Shown: piece by piece, positions 9,041-18,476 of the stretch
Numbering within the stretch: the first letter of the stretch is position 1
How the letters are laid out: every line of letters begins with the position of its first letter
Assembly: GCA_016702415.1 (NCBI GenBank)
Contig: JADJEA010000029.1
Span: forward strand, 186,001 to 250,000
DNA length: 64,000 nt
Direction: 5' to 3'
Source of the DNA: Nostocoides sp.
Lineage (GTDB): Bacteria; Actinomycetota; Actinomycetes; Actinomycetales; Dermatophilaceae
Notes under the pieces: generated by a model
Seen by the model: only the letters and a program-made list of their open reading frames with translations
What the model was told of the DNA's origin: nothing
Database searches by the model: none
Translations under genes and position numbers: made by a program

Positions 9041-10581
9041 CCAAACGCGTCCGGGTGACCGACATCTGCGGTCTGCCGACCCTGACCCAAGCCACCCTCG
9101 TCGGGCCCGCGGCCCCGCCACCGCACCCCGTCGACGGCGTCGACCTCGTGCTGCCCCGGGCCGTCCTGGCCACGCCCCTGACCGAGAACGGCGTGGTCGT
9201 TCTCGCCCTCGACATGGGCGGCGAAGCCGCCGGCGACCACCTCGTCGACGTCGTCTTGCGGCGGGCCGAGGCGGCCCGCTCGGCGCTCGTCATCGCCGTC
9301 GGGGCCACCGACCCGGTGCCCCAGGCGACGGCGGAACTGGCGGCGTGGGTCGGCATACCCCTGTTGGTGGCGGGGGGCGAGCAGACCTCGGTCGAACTCG
9401 TCATCGCCTTGCGCGGGCTCATCGACGACCCGGAGTCCGCCCGGACCGGCCTGTTGATCGGGGCGGCCCGGCAGCTGCCCCGTGGACCTCAGAGCCCGGA
9501 GGCCGTCCACCGCCTGCTGGAGTCGCTGCTGCCGGACACGAACGTCTTCATCGTCGCCGGCCGCGACACCGTCCTGGCCGGCACCCCGCGGCACCTGGCG
9601 CCGGAGTCGGTCGTCGGGTATCACGAGCAGACCCACATCCAGCACGACGACGTCCTCGCCGTCGTCGTCCCATTGGAGGGCCTCGACACCGGACCATCCT
9701 GGTGGTTGGTCGCCGAGCGGCGCCGCGCCGGCCGGCTGTGGCTGGAGTCGGCCGGGACGATGCTGACCCTCTGTAGTGGCGCGCTGCTGAGCTGGCTGAT
9801 CAAGGAACAGTCCGGACTCGAACGCGACGCCCGCATGCGCTCCGCCCTCCTGACCGAGATCATCGAACACGGCGACCGGCTCCCCGCCGAGGTCAAAGAA
9901 CTCATCGCCCGCAGCCACTGGCATCTCGACGGCTGGCATGTGGGGGTCCACCTGCGGTTCAGCCCGCAGGAGCCGTCGACGATGACGATGCGCTATGTCG
10001 TACGTGAGCTCGCCGCGCTCGGGTTGACCGAGGACACCCTCGTCGAGCGCACCGACGGCTGGGCGGCGTGGATCACCTTTCCCGCGGAGCCGGGCGTGGA
10101 GCAAGTGCGACGCCTGTCCCGCGACATCGAGCGGATGCTCCAGCCGCCGGCCGGCACCCACGTCGTCGTCGGCATCGGCTCCCCCCACCGCGATGCCGGG
10201 GGCGTGGGCCGGTCCCTCGCGGAGGCCCGACAGGCCTGCGTCGTCGCCGGCGGGGGCACGCGCCGCGTCACCGTCCGGGTGCTCCAGGAACTGGGCCCGT
10301 CGCGCCTCCTGCTGGGGTGGTACGCCTCGGACGCCCTGACGAGCTACTCCCGCGAGATCCTCGGCGGCCTCCTGGACGAGACGGAAACCGAGGTCCTGCA
10401 CACTCTCCAGGCCTATCTCGAGCGGGCCTGCTCCACCGCGCAGACGGCCCGCGCCCTCGGCCTCCACCGCAATACCGTGAGCAAGCGGATCGCCCGCGCC
10501 GAGCGCATCCTCGGGACCTCGGTCACCACTTCGGACACCCGTCTGGCGCTGCAACTCGCCATCCGCGTCCTTCGCTCCTGA
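9034..10581 (+). CDS. PucR family transcriptional regulator
   Basis: A 515-residue PucR/CdaR-type regulator: an N-terminal PucR-like sensory domain (about residues 1-130), a central region, and a C-terminal helix-turn-helix with TAQTARALGLHRNTVSKRI at about residues 470-488. Such proteins control purine, hydantoin and related nitrogen pathways. A Shine-Dalgarno GAGGAGG sits just before the ATG, and the start overlaps the upstream DUF917 stop by four bases. It is placed between the two DUF917/HyuA pairs, so it is the likely local regulator. TGTGCAG/CTGCACA pairs flank the cluster and are candidate sites. Confidence 0.9.
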   Translation: MVTKRVRVTDICGLPTLTQATLVGPAAPPPHPVDGVDLVLPRAVLATPLTENGVVVLALDMGGEAAGDHLVDVVLRRAEAARSALVIAVGATDPVPQATAELAAWVGIPLLVAGGEQTSVELVIALRGLIDDPESARTGLLIGAARQLPRGPQSPEAVHRLLESLLPDTNVFIVAGRDTVLAGTPRHLAPESVVGYHEQTHIQHDDVLAVVVPLEGLDTGPSWWLVAERRRAGRLWLESAGTMLTLCSGALLSWLIKEQSGLERDARMRSALLTEIIEHGDRLPAEVKELIARSHWHLDGWHVGVHLRFSPQEPSTMTMRYVVRELAALGLTEDTLVERTDGWAAWITFPAEPGVEQVRRLSRDIERMLQPPAGTHVVVGIGSPHRDAGGVGRSLAEARQACVVAGGGTRRVTVRVLQELGPSRLLLGWYASDALTSYSREILGGLLDETETEVLHTLQAYLERACSTAQTARALGLHRNTVSKRIARAERILGTSVTTSDTRLALQLAIRVLRS

Positions 10582-10606
10582 CGGGGCGTATGCCGCCCTA
10601 CGCCCT

Positions 10607-10636
10607 CTGCACACCGGCGCGGCCGCAGATGTGCAG
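10607..10636. promoter_or_regulatory. Candidate operator CTGCACA-N16-TGTGCAG upstream of hyuA
   Basis: Two 7-bp half-sites in inverted orientation separated by 16 bp, 86-115 bp before the hyuA start. The half-sites are identical to those at 6200-6214 near the importer operon. This is the only recognisable structure in the 140-bp space between pucR and hyuA, apart from one GTATGCCG copy near 10588. Confidence 0.45.
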
Positions 10637-10721
10637 ATTGTCGATGGCTCACCCTCGCCCACCTGCCTAGGTTCGGGGCCGATAGCCGGCCTGCCGGACC
10701 ACGACGACCCGAGGTGAGCCC

Positions 10722-12306
10722 ATGCCGGCGCGTGAGCGGCCGAGACTGCGCATCGGCATCGACGTCGGCGGCACCAACACCGATGCCGCGGTCCTCGACG
10801 GCACCCGGGTCGTCGCCCACGCCAAGTGCCCGACCAGCCCCGACGTCTTGACCGGGGTGTCGGCGGCGCTCCGGGCGGTCACGGCGGCCATCGACCCGGC
10901 CGACGTCCACTCGGTCGTCATCGGCACTACGCACTTCGTCAACGCCATCACCCAGGCCCGCGGGCTGGCCCCCGTCCTCGCGATCCGGATCGCCTCCACC
11001 CCGGCGCCCTTGCCCCCCTTCACCGACTGGCCCGACGATCTCGCCGCTGCCGCGCGGGGCGCGGTTATCGAGGTCGACGGCGGACACCAATTCGACGGTA
11101 TGCCGTTCACCCCCCTCGACCTGGACCACCTGCGGTCGAGGGTGGCCGACGCGGCGGCGCGCGGGCTGGCGGATGTCGCCATCACCGCGGTCTTCTCCCC
11201 CGTCAACCCCGACGCGGAGGTGCGCGCGCAGGAGGAGGTGGTGCGCGGCATACCCCGTGCGCGGGTGACGCTGTCGCACGACCTGGGCCGCATCGGATTG
11301 TTGGAGCGCGAGAATGCGGCGCTGCTCAACGCGGCCTTGCGCCCGCTGGCCGACCGGGTGGTCGACGGATTCCTCGGGGCGACAGGCGAACTCGGGCTGG
11401 AGGTCCCGATCTTCCTGTCGCAGAACGACGGGACGGTGATGAGCCTGGACACCGCGCGCCGCTTCCCCATCCTCACCGTCGCTTCTGGGCCGACCAACTC
11501 GATGCGCGGGGCGGCGGTCGAGGCTGGGGCGAGCGACTGTGTCGTCGTCGACGTGGGCGGCACCACGACCGATATCGGGCTCCTGCGCGGCGGATTCCCG
11601 CGGGAGTCGACGCTGGCGGTCGACCTCGGTGGCGTCCGCACCAACTTCCGGATGCCCGACGTCGTCTCCCTTGGCATCGGCGGCGGCAGCCTGGTCACCA
11701 CTGAGGGGGGAGATGTGCGCGTCGGTCCGGCCAGCGTCGGGTACGAAATCACCACGCGTGGAATGGTCTTCGGCGGATCCGAGCTCACGCTCACCGATGT
11801 GGCGGTCGCGGCAGGGCGCGTCGTCATCGGCGATCCGGGCCGGGTGGCGGATCTCGATCCGCGGCTGGTCGAGGACGCCCTGCGGGTCGTGGACGAGGCG
11901 GTCGCCGACCGAGTGCAGCGGGTCAGGATCGACCAGAGCGACATCCCGGTCGTCCTCGTCGGCGGCGGCGCCCCCGCTGCTCGGGACCGCGGTCGCCGGC
12001 GCGAGCAGCGTGGTGCAGCCACCCACCGCGGCGGTTGCCAACGCGATCGGCGCCGCCCTGGCCGACATCAGCGGCGAGGTCGACCGGATCTTCACCCTCG
12101 CCGGACGCACGCGCGAGGAGGCGATCGATCAGGCCCGTGAGGAGGCGCGATCGGCCGCCGTGGCCGCGGGCGCGCTGCCGGAGAGCCTCCGGGTCGTCGA
12201 CGAGGAGGACGTCCCCATCGCCCACCTCCCCGGCGGGACCGCGACCCGAGTTCGGGTGCGCGTCGTGGGTGACCTGGACCTGGCCCGGGAGGCGGCACAT
12301 GCGTGA
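10722..12306 (+). pseudogene. Hydantoinase/oxoprolinase family protein HyuA, one frameshift
   Basis: The gene encodes a complete HyuA-type protein of about 527 residues if one base is removed. It carries both ATPase loops, IGIDVGGTNTDA near residue 13 and VVVDVGGTTTDIG near 275, so it should be the active ATP-dependent ring hydrolase of this cluster. At 11971-11975 a run of five C breaks the frame. Dropping one C restores VGGGAPLLGTAVAGASS and the conserved end VPIAHLPGGTATRVRVRV. As read, the frame continues out of register to a stop near 12140. The break is in a homopolymer, so sequencing error is likely. The next gene starts inside its last codons (ATG 12299). Confidence 0.85.
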
Positions 12307-14347
12307 CCTGGACGACGAACTCCTGAGCGATATCACCGTCGGAGCGACCATCCTCGGCTCGGGTGGCGGTGGCGATCCCACGCTGGGAATGCTGCTCGCG
12401 CGCAAGGCAATCCGCGAGCACGGCAGCGTCCGATTGGTGCCCTTGGCGGAGTTGCCCGATGAGGCGCACGTGGGCTTCCTGGCCGCGGTGGGGGCGCCCG
12501 GCGTGCTGATCGAGAAGATCCCCCGGCCGGACGACGCGGTCGCGGCCCTCGATGTGCTCGAGAGCTACCTGGGGCGGCGGTTCACGCACATCGCCCCGAT
12601 CGAGGCCGGCGGGCTCAATGCCGTCACCCCGGTGGCCGCCGCCGCCGTCAAGGGCATCCCGGTGCTGGACGCCGACGGCATGGGCCGCGCCTTCCCCTTC
12701 CTCGACATGGTCACCCCGACGCTCTACGGCGGGCGGGCCACGCCGATGTCGTTCGCCGACGAGCACGGCACGACGATGGTCCTGGAGACCTCGACCAACG
12801 CCTGGTCGGAGTCGATCGGGCGCGCGGTCACCGTCGCCTCCGGCGGGATCATGTTCTTTGCCTCCTATCCGATGACCGGCCGGCAGGCCCGCGCGTGGCT
12901 CATCGATGCCCCCTTGACTCGGGCCGCGCGGCTGGGGGCGCTCGTGCGCGAGGCCCGGGCCGCCAAGGTCTCGCCGGTCGACGCGATCCTGGCCCACGAG
13001 CCCGGGAAGCGGATCGTCGAGGGTCGGGTCACTGGCGTGCGTCGGCGGACCGAGCGCGGCTTCGACTTCGGCGAGGCCCGGATCGAGGGCCTGGGCCGGG
13101 ACGCGGGCCGAACCGTCACCCTGGACTTCCAGAACGAGTATCTCGTTGCGCGCGAAGGGGATTCGGTGCTGGCCACAACGCCCGACATCCTCATGACGTT
13201 GACGGCCGAGACCGGCGAGCCGATCCCTGCGGAGGAGTTGCGCTACGGCTTCCGGGTCGCTGTCGTCGGCATTCGCGGGGACGAGCGCTGGCATAGCGAG
13301 GCCGGCCTGGCACTGACCGGGCCGCGCCGCTTCGGCTACGACATGGATGCCGTCCCGGTCGTGCCGGGTGCGGCGGGTTCGGCGGTCGTCGCGCACGCGG
13401 CGGGTGCGCCGGGTGCAGCCGGTGCTCCGGGTGGGGTCGGTGCTCCGGGCGGGGTCGGTGCTCCGGGTGGGGTCGGTGCTCCGGGTGCGCCGGTCGGGTC
13501 GGGTGCGCCAGTGGGCTCGGGTGCGCCGACGCGGGCGAAGGATGTCGAGTCGTGGCGCGCGTGGTGCAAGGAACGCGAGGCGACGCTGCGGGCGGTTCCC
13601 GGCAATCTCGCGCTGGTGGTCAACCAGCCGCTCGGCGAGGAGCCAGAGGCTGTCGACCTCCTCCCGGGGATCGAGGCCTGGTTCGCCGGCGGTGACCCCG
13701 GGGTCCGCCTGCGGATCGACCCCACGGTGACGGCGGAGATCGACGGGGTGCCCGCCGCCGGGGAAACCATCCTGCGCCGGCTCGGACCCGGCGGGCCTTA
13801 CCTCCGGTGTGGGGGGATCTGGGTGGATGCCTTCAGCCTGGAGGGCGCGGCATACGAACTGAGGATTTATGACGAAGGCGCGGCGGCGCTGACCGCCTTC
13901 GACCGGATCGAGACCTACCCCCACGACCCGGCGATGGTGTGTGCGGGGCGGTTCACGGCATACGACGAGGTGGCGGCGGTTCCCTGGGAGTTCACCAAGG
14001 AGGCCGACTCGGGGCGACCGAAATCGGTTCCGGGACGGATGGCGCTGACGCTGCCCGGGGATGAGGAGGCGAACCTGCTCGCGTTCAAGGACGGCCCGGA
14101 ACTCGTGCTTGTGTTCGCCGACGGCACGACCGGTGTGGAGTCGTATGCCCCGGGCCGGTTCCTGCGCATCCCGGCCCCGGCCGGCGACGCCGAGGTGATC
14201 GTCGACTTCAACCGGGCCTTCATCCCGCCGTGCGGGTTCTCCGACTTCTACAGCTGCCCGATCCCGCCGCCGGAGAATCGCGTCGAAACCGCCATCCGGG
14301 CCGGCGAGCGCCGCGTCCTCTGGCATGGTGGAGCGCGTGTTCACTGA
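12299..14347 (+). CDS. DUF917 protein fused to a C-terminal DUF1684 domain
   Basis: A 682-residue two-domain protein. Residues 1 to about 360 are a DUF917/S-methyl-thiohydantoin desulfurase-like domain ([31 protein letters not shown]). A Gly/Ala/Pro linker follows at about 364-414, coded by 18-bp DNA repeats. Residues from about 415 form a DUF1684 domain, recognised by [15 protein letters not shown] and the nearby CPIPPPENR. The reading frame is open throughout, so the fusion is not a frame artefact. It overlaps the end of hyuA and the start of the class V PLP gene, which indicates one operon. DUF1684 has no firm function that I know. The fusion suggests it acts on the same substrate or product. 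Confidence 0.85.
   Translation: MRDLDDELLSDITVGATILGSGGGGDPTLGMLLARKAIREHGSVRLVPLAELPDEAHVGFLAAVGAPGVLIEKIPRPDDAVAALDVLESYLGRRFTHIAPIEAGGLNAVTPVAAAAVKGIPVLDADGMGRAFPFLDMVTPTLYGGRATPMSFADEHGTTMVLETSTNAWSESIGRAVTVASGGIMFFASYPMTGRQARAWLIDAPLTRAARLGALVREARAAKVSPVDAILAHEPGKRIVEGRVTGVRRRTERGFDFGEARIEGLGRDAGRTVTLDFQNEYLVAREGDSVLATTPDILMTLTAETGEPIPAEELRYGFRVAVVGIRGDERWHSEAGLALTGPRRFGYDMDAVPVVPGAAGSAVVAHAAGAPGAAGAPGGVGAPGGVGAPGGVGAPGAPVGSGAPVGSGAPTRAKDVESWRAWCKEREATLRAVPGNLALVVNQPLGEEPEAVDLLPGIEAWFAGGDPGVRLRIDPTVTAEIDGVPAAGETILRRLGPGGPYLRCGGIWVDAFSLEGAAYELRIYDEGAAALTAFDRIETYPHDPAMVCAGRFTAYDEVAAVPWEFTKEADSGRPKSVPGRMALTLPGDEEANLLAFKDGPELVLVFADGTTGVESYAPGRFLRIPAPAGDAEVIVDFNRAFIPPCGFSDFYSCPIPPPENRVETAIRAGERRVLWHGGARVH
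13421..13492 (+). repeat. 18-bp tandem repeat coding the interdomain linker
   Basis: Units of GGTGCTCCGGGTGGGGTC, three near-perfect copies plus a partial, encode Gly-Ala-Pro-Gly-Gly-Val between the DUF917 and DUF1684 domains. The unit is a multiple of three, so copy-number change would only alter linker length. Confidence 0.8.
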
Positions 14348-16070
14348 CGAGGGCCGGCCGAGCCCGCGCGCCGGGACCTCCTCGCCGGGCCAGCTCGCGC
14401 TGCTGGAGCGCATCCGGGCGGGAGTGATCGGCGAGGACCGGGTCATGGACGGTCCCTACGGCCCGCGCCGGATCACGTATGCCGACTACACCGCCTCCGG
14501 CCGCAGTCTCGACTTCATCGAGGACTTCATCCGGGCGGAGGTCCTGCCTGCCTACGCCAACACCCACACCGAGGCGAGCGGGACGGGACTGCAGACCACG
14601 CGGCTGCGCGAGGACGCCCGCCGGATCATCCGGGACGCCGTGGGGGGCGATGAGGAGACCATCGTCGTCTTCTGCGGCTCGGGGAGCACGGCGGCGATCG
14701 ACAAACTCATCGGCATCCTCGGGCTGCGGATCCCACGGGGGTTGGATGCGGCATACGACCTGTCGGCGCAGGTGCCCGCCGACCGGCGGCCGGTCGTCTT
14801 CATCGGGCCCTTCGAGCACCACTCCAACGAGATCCCCTGGCGGGAGTCGATCGCCGACGTCGTGACCATCCGGGAGGACGGGGACGGGCACATCGACCTC
14901 GCCCAGTTGCGCATCGAACTCCAGCGGTATGCCGACCGCCCCCTGAAGATCGGGTCTTTCTCCGCCGCCTCCAATGTGACGGGGATCGTCACCGACACCG
15001 AAGCGATCGCCACCCTCCTTCACGAGCACGGGGCCCTGTCGTTCTGGGACTTCGCCGCCTGTGCGCCCTATGTGGAGATCGAGATGAACGGGCCGGGCAC
15101 GTCCTACAAGGACGCACTGGTGCTCTCGCCGCACAAGTTCATCGGGGGCCCGGGGACGCCGGGGGTCCTGGTCATCCGTCGCTCGCTGATGACCAATCCG
15201 GTGCCGGTCGTGCCCGGCGGGGGCACGGTGCTCTACGTCAACCCCACCGAGCACCGCTATCTCTCCGATCCCGCGCATCGCGAGGAGGGCGGCACTCCGG
15301 CGATCGTCGAGTCCATCCGCGCGGGCCTGGTCTTCGGGCTCAAGGACGCGGTGGGCGTCCCGACGATCCAGGCGCAGGAAGAGCGAATGCTTCGGTATGC
15401 CGTGGACGCATGGCGCGCGGAACCGGCCATCGACATCCTCGGCAATCTCAGCGCGCGGCGCCTGAGCATCGTCTCGTTCATCCTCCGGGCGCCGCAGGGG
15501 GCGGATGCGCCCTATCTCCACCACAACTTCGTGGTGGCCCTCCTCAACGACCTCTTCGGCATCCAGACCCGCGGCGGCTGCTCGTGCGCCGGCCCCTACG
15601 GCCACCGCCTCCTCGGCATCGACCTCGAACGCAGCCACGCGTTCGAGAGCCAGATCGCGGCCGGATGCGAGGGGATCAAGCCGGGGTGGGTCCGGGTCAA
15701 CTTCAACTACTTCATCGACGAGGAGGTCCTCGACTACATCGTCGAGGCGGTCCGACTCGTCGCCCGCGACGGCTGGAAGCTGTTGGAGGACTACCGGTTC
15801 GAGCCGTTGACCGGACTCTGGCGTCACCGCCGCGGTCCGGTCGAGCCCCCGCTGCGCCTGGTCGACGTGGGGTATGCCGAGGACGGCACCATGACCTGGC
15901 CCCAACACGGAACGACGGCGCCCCCCGGGGCCCTCGCGGGCTATCTCGACTATGCCCGTGACCTGTTGGCCGCCACTGAACCGCCGGACCTCGTGCGCGG
16001 AGCGTCCCCGGACGGCGACTTCGAGTCGTTGCGCTGGTTCGCCCTCCCCGACCGCTGCCTGCCGGCCTGA
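14325..16070 (+). CDS. Aminotransferase class V-fold PLP enzyme (cysteine desulfurase-like)
   Basis: A 581-residue PLP protein of the class V/NifS fold. The lysine that should bind PLP is in [13 protein letters not shown] (Lys271). The histidine-rich substrate loop is [10 protein letters not shown], and [11 protein letters not shown] at 416-426 resembles the active-site cysteine loop of desulfurases. It is longer than typical cysteine desulfurases (about 400), mainly at the C-terminus. It overlaps the DUF917-DUF1684 gene by 23 bp, so it is the last gene of the operon. If DUF917 here is a desulfurase, a PLP sulfur-handling enzyme beside it would make sense, but substrate is unproven. Confidence 0.85.
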   Translation: MVERVFTDEGRPSPRAGTSSPGQLALLERIRAGVIGEDRVMDGPYGPRRITYADYTASGRSLDFIEDFIRAEVLPAYANTHTEASGTGLQTTRLREDARRIIRDAVGGDEETIVVFCGSGSTAAIDKLIGILGLRIPRGLDAAYDLSAQVPADRRPVVFIGPFEHHSNEIPWRESIADVVTIREDGDGHIDLAQLRIELQRYADRPLKIGSFSAASNVTGIVTDTEAIATLLHEHGALSFWDFAACAPYVEIEMNGPGTSYKDALVLSPHKFIGGPGTPGVLVIRRSLMTNPVPVVPGGGTVLYVNPTEHRYLSDPAHREEGGTPAIVESIRAGLVFGLKDAVGVPTIQAQEERMLRYAVDAWRAEPAIDILGNLSARRLSIVSFILRAPQGADAPYLHHNFVVALLNDLFGIQTRGGCSCAGPYGHRLLGIDLERSHAFESQIAAGCEGIKPGWVRVNFNYFIDEEVLDYIVEAVRLVARDGWKLLEDYRFEPLTGLWRHRRGPVEPPLRLVDVGYAEDGTMTWPQHGTTAPPGALAGYLDYARDLLAATEPPDLVRGASPDGDFESLRWFALPDRCLPA

Positions 16071-16088
16071 CCGCTGCCTGCCGGCCTG
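16051..16088 (+). repeat. 19-bp tandem duplication across the stop codon
   Basis: The unit ACCGCTGCCTGCCGGCCTG occurs twice in a row, so the last codons and stop of the class V PLP gene are duplicated just downstream. This is a recent slippage-type duplication. It does not change the protein. Confidence 0.85.
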
Positions 16089-16173
16089 ACCGGCGACCGC
16101 CGGAGTCGGGGGTTCACCCGCACGGACTCCCGAACTTGAGCACGTCAGGTCGACGTGTGGCCCCCGGTTCCCC

Positions 16174-16245
16174 AACTTGAGCACGTCATGTCGACTTGAG
16201 CACGCCGGACAGGACGTGCTCAAGTCCGTATGACGTGCTCACGTT
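16174..16245. repeat. 72-bp nested palindromic element, copy 1 (34-GACA-34)
   Basis: Left arm 16174-16207, loop GACA 16208-16211, right arm 16212-16245. The arms pair at 28 of 34 positions. Each arm has two TTGAGCACG/GTGAGCACG units spaced 19 bp apart. A further half unit lies at 16132-16160. The element sits between the convergent PLP enzyme gene and pheA. It has the same length, loop and unit spacing as copy 2 at 40697-40768, so it is a dispersed family rather than a one-off terminator. Confidence 0.85.
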
Positions 16246-16337
16246 CGGGTTTCGAGCGCCGGGCCAGCGGGCCTCCCAGCTGGCGGGGTCAGGGCCCGAC
16301 CCGGACCACCAGGGCGCGGAGATTCACCCGCCCGCGT

Positions 16338-17285
16338 TCAACCGCGTCCGTCGGCCCAGTCGACGATGCCGCGCAGACCGGCCAACCACGCATTGGCGGC
16401 GCGGAAGTCCTCGTCGGCGTTGTGTGGCGCGATCCCCGCACGGGCCTTGTCCGCGCGGGGGTAGCTTCCGAGGAACACGACGTCGGCGCAGATCCGCTTC
16501 AGCCCGGTCAGGGCCTCGCCGACCCGCTCGTCAAGCACATGCCCCTCGATGTCGACGGAGAAGCAGTAGTCGCCCATCGAGTGCTTCGTCGGCCGCGACT
16601 CCAGCCGGGTCATATTGATCCCCCGGGCGGCGAACTGCTCCAGCAGCGCCATCAGCCCACCGGCGTGGTCGGAGCGCTGGTAGAGCACCAGCGTCGTCTT
16701 GTCGGCGCCGGTCGGGGGCGGGATGTGGCGGGGCTTGGCGACCAGGACGAAGCGCGTCACCGCCCGTTTGAAGTCCCCGATGTCGTCGGCGAGCACGGTC
16801 AGCCCCGCAGCGGCGGCGGCAATCGGCGCACAGACCGCGGCATCGTGGCGCCCCTCCCCGCCCGGCGCCAGGTCGTAGGCCGCCGACGCCGTCGACAGCG
16901 TCGGGACATAGGTCGCCTCGGGCAGGTGTGCCCCCACCCAGCCGCGGATCTGGGCCCAGGCGTGCGAATGGGTGCCGATGGTGCGGACGCGAGCCAGCGG
17001 CATACCGTCACGGGCGGCGAGGACGAACCGGATCCGGACCAGTCTCTCCCCGACGACGATCAGCGGCTCGCCCGCCGCGAGGGCATCGAGGGTGGCCGTG
17101 ACGCCGCCCTCGACGGAGTTCTCGATGGGGACCATTCCGGCGTCGACCTCACCCGAGCGGACCGCCGCCAGGGTCGCATCCACCGAGGGGTATGCCGTGC
17201 GCTCCCCTTCCAGGGCCGGTGGCCAGTCGAGCAGGGCCATCTCGGTGAAGGTCCCCGCGGGCCCGAAGTAGCCGAATCGCGTCAC
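16338..17285 (-). CDS. pheA: Prephenate dehydratase
   Basis: A 315-residue monofunctional prephenate dehydratase, converting prephenate to phenylpyruvate in phenylalanine synthesis. It begins at GTG 17285 with TRFGYFGPAGTFTE. Other marks are VPIENSVEGG and the catalytic TRF in AVTRFVLVAK. The C-terminal ACT domain (about residues 205-290) has the feedback motif ESRP in TRLESRPTKHSMG. The longer open frame upstream lacks homology and would enter the GDT1-family gene's leader, so I reject it. The gene stands alone, divergent from the GDT1-family gene. Confidence 0.95.
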   Translation of the reverse strand: MTRFGYFGPAGTFTEMALLDWPPALEGERTAYPSVDATLAAVRSGEVDAGMVPIENSVEGGVTATLDALAAGEPLIVVGERLVRIRFVLAARDGMPLARVRTIGTHSHAWAQIRGWVGAHLPEATYVPTLSTASAAYDLAPGGEGRHDAAVCAPIAAAAAGLTVLADDIGDFKRAVTRFVLVAKPRHIPPPTGADKTTLVLYQRSDHAGGLMALLEQFAARGINMTRLESRPTKHSMGDYCFSVDIEGHVLDERVGEALTGLKRICADVVFLGSYPRADKARAGIAPHNADEDFRAANAWLAGLRGIVDWADGRG

Positions 17286-17383
17286 GAGCGCAGCGTAGGC
17301 GCGGCCGAGCACACCCGGTCGCGCTGTTCGACCGTCGGGAAGGCGGGCGCGATGCCGGCACGACGTGGATACGCTCGGCGGCA

Positions 17384-17995
17384 ATGAGCTTCAGCATCGT
17401 CACCGCCGCCGTCGTCTTCGGGCTGATCTTCCCCGTGGAACTGCCCGACAAGACCTTCGTCGCCACCCTCGTGCTGGCCACTCGCTACCGCCCCCTCCTG
17501 GTCTGGATCGGTGTCGCGTCGGCGTTCGCGGTCCAGACCGTCGTCGCAGTTGCGCTCGGCGGCGTCATCGGCCAACTCCCCCGGCGCCCCGTCGAGATCC
17601 TCGCGGCCGCCATGTTCGCCATCGGCGGCGTGATCCTCCTGCGTCACGCCAGCCGTGCCGCCCAGGAGGAGGCCGAGGCGGAGGAGGAGTTCGCTGCCCG
17701 GGCCGCGGCCCCAGCGACGGGTCTGCGCGCCATCGCGGCGTCTTTCCTCATCCTCTTTCTCGCCGAGTGGGGAGATCTGTCCCAACTCCTGACCGCATCC
17801 CTCACGGCGCGGTATGACGATCCCCTCTCCGTCGGCGTCGGTGCCTTCACCGCTCTGGCGACCGTGTCCGCCCTCGGTGCCGCACTCGGCAAGGCATTGC
17901 TGCGGCGGGTCAGCCTCGTGATGGTGCGCCGGGTCGGTGGTGGGGTTTGCCTGCTCCTCGCCGCACTGACACTCGCGGAGGTCGTCCGCGGCTGA
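17384..17995 (+). CDS. GDT1/TMEM165 family cation exporter (UPF0016)
   Basis: A 203-residue membrane protein with two copies of the family motif E-x-G/P-D-K/L-T/S: ELPDKT at residues 19-24 and EWGDLS at 128-133. Each lies at the end of a hydrophobic segment, and about six segments occur in all. Family members export manganese or calcium in exchange for protons. The middle loop is charged (EEAEAEEE), as usual. The second motif has Leu in place of Lys, a mild departure. It is divergent from pheA, with a 98-bp gap, and is probably a single-gene unit. Confidence 0.88.
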   Translation: MSFSIVTAAVVFGLIFPVELPDKTFVATLVLATRYRPLLVWIGVASAFAVQTVVAVALGGVIGQLPRRPVEILAAAMFAIGGVILLRHASRAAQEEAEAEEEFAARAAAPATGLRAIAASFLILFLAEWGDLSQLLTASLTARYDDPLSVGVGAFTALATVSALGAALGKALLRRVSLVMVRRVGGGVCLLLAALTLAEVVRG

Positions 17996-18101
17996 GCCCC
18001 GGACCCGCTACTCGTGCGCGTTCTGCGTCCCGGGACGCGCCACCTCCCGGGATTCTCACCCGTTCCGAGGTCGCCAGTATTCAAATTACTGACAGGTCGG
18101 C

Positions 18102-18117
18102 GTGAAAGCGCTATCAC
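18102..18117. promoter_or_regulatory. LacI-family-type operator, copy 1
   Basis: GTGAAAGCGCTATCAC is a near-perfect palindrome with central CG, matching the general LacI/GalR/CcpA-type consensus TGWAANCGNTNWCA. The 15-base string GAAAGCGCTATCACG is repeated exactly at 35430-35444 before glycogen phosphorylase. That suggests a carbohydrate-responsive regulator controls both loci. Confidence 0.6.
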
Positions 18118-18330
18118 GGAACCTCGACAACGCCAGCGATCGGTTGCAAACCAGTACTGGCCAGTAACTTTCCCAAGCGACCGGCGGGTAACAAGTAGTT
18201 GAGCACTCAACTTCTGAAACGCCTTGTGGGAGAACGATTTTTACTTGTCCTTGACCATCCAGGAAATTCACTTCGCGGACAGTTGACGTTGCCTCTTCGG
18301 CAGGTGTAACAATGTCTCATCGGACCATTC

Positions 18331-18346
18331 GTTACTGATCAGTAAC
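18331..18346. promoter_or_regulatory. 16-bp perfect palindrome GTTACTGATCAGTAAC
   Basis: A perfect palindrome 131-146 bp before the adhesin start. It shares the CAGTA/TACTG half-site with the inverted pairs at 18075-18091 and 18151-18168, so the region has at least three such paired sites. It is a likely binding site for a dimeric regulator of unknown identity. Confidence 0.5.
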
Positions 18347-18476
18347 AAAGGGATGAGCCGCTGCCGGACTCGGGGTTCGGACGCGGCCGGGAAATGGCAC
18401 AGGCGGCGTCTCGGGGCCGCGACTGGGTGAACCGTCCGGCGTGTGTGCGCCGGATGCGAGGAAAGGAACACTAGGC

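Larger units (their letters stand above)
17996..18476. other. Long AT-richer intergenic region upstream of adhesin
   Basis: A 481-bp space that is visibly richer in A and T than anything around it and carries many palindromes. They are an inverted CAGTA...TACTG pair (18075-18091), a LacI-type operator (18102-18117), CCAGTACTGG (18151-18160), GTTGAG-CA-CTCAAC (18198-18211) and GTTACTGATCAGTAAC (18331-18346). A possible promoter is TTGACG (18283-18288), a 16-bp gap, then TGTAAC (18305-18310). A good Shine-Dalgarno (GAGGAAAGGA) precedes the adhesin ATG at 18477. I see no small gene. This looks like a heavily regulated promoter region. Confidence 0.6.

Noticed and set aside
13390..13540. Collagen-like domain
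   Set aside because: The Gly/Ala/Pro repeats do not keep a strict Gly-X-Y register and simply join two domains; treated as a linker.
16174..16245. Integron attC or phage attachment site
   Set aside because: No integrase, cassette structure or att core is nearby; the element lies between ordinary chromosomal genes.
16338..17384. A 348-residue form of prephenate dehydratase
   Set aside because: The first 33 residues are not family-like, and GTG 17285 directly precedes the conserved TRFGYFGP start.
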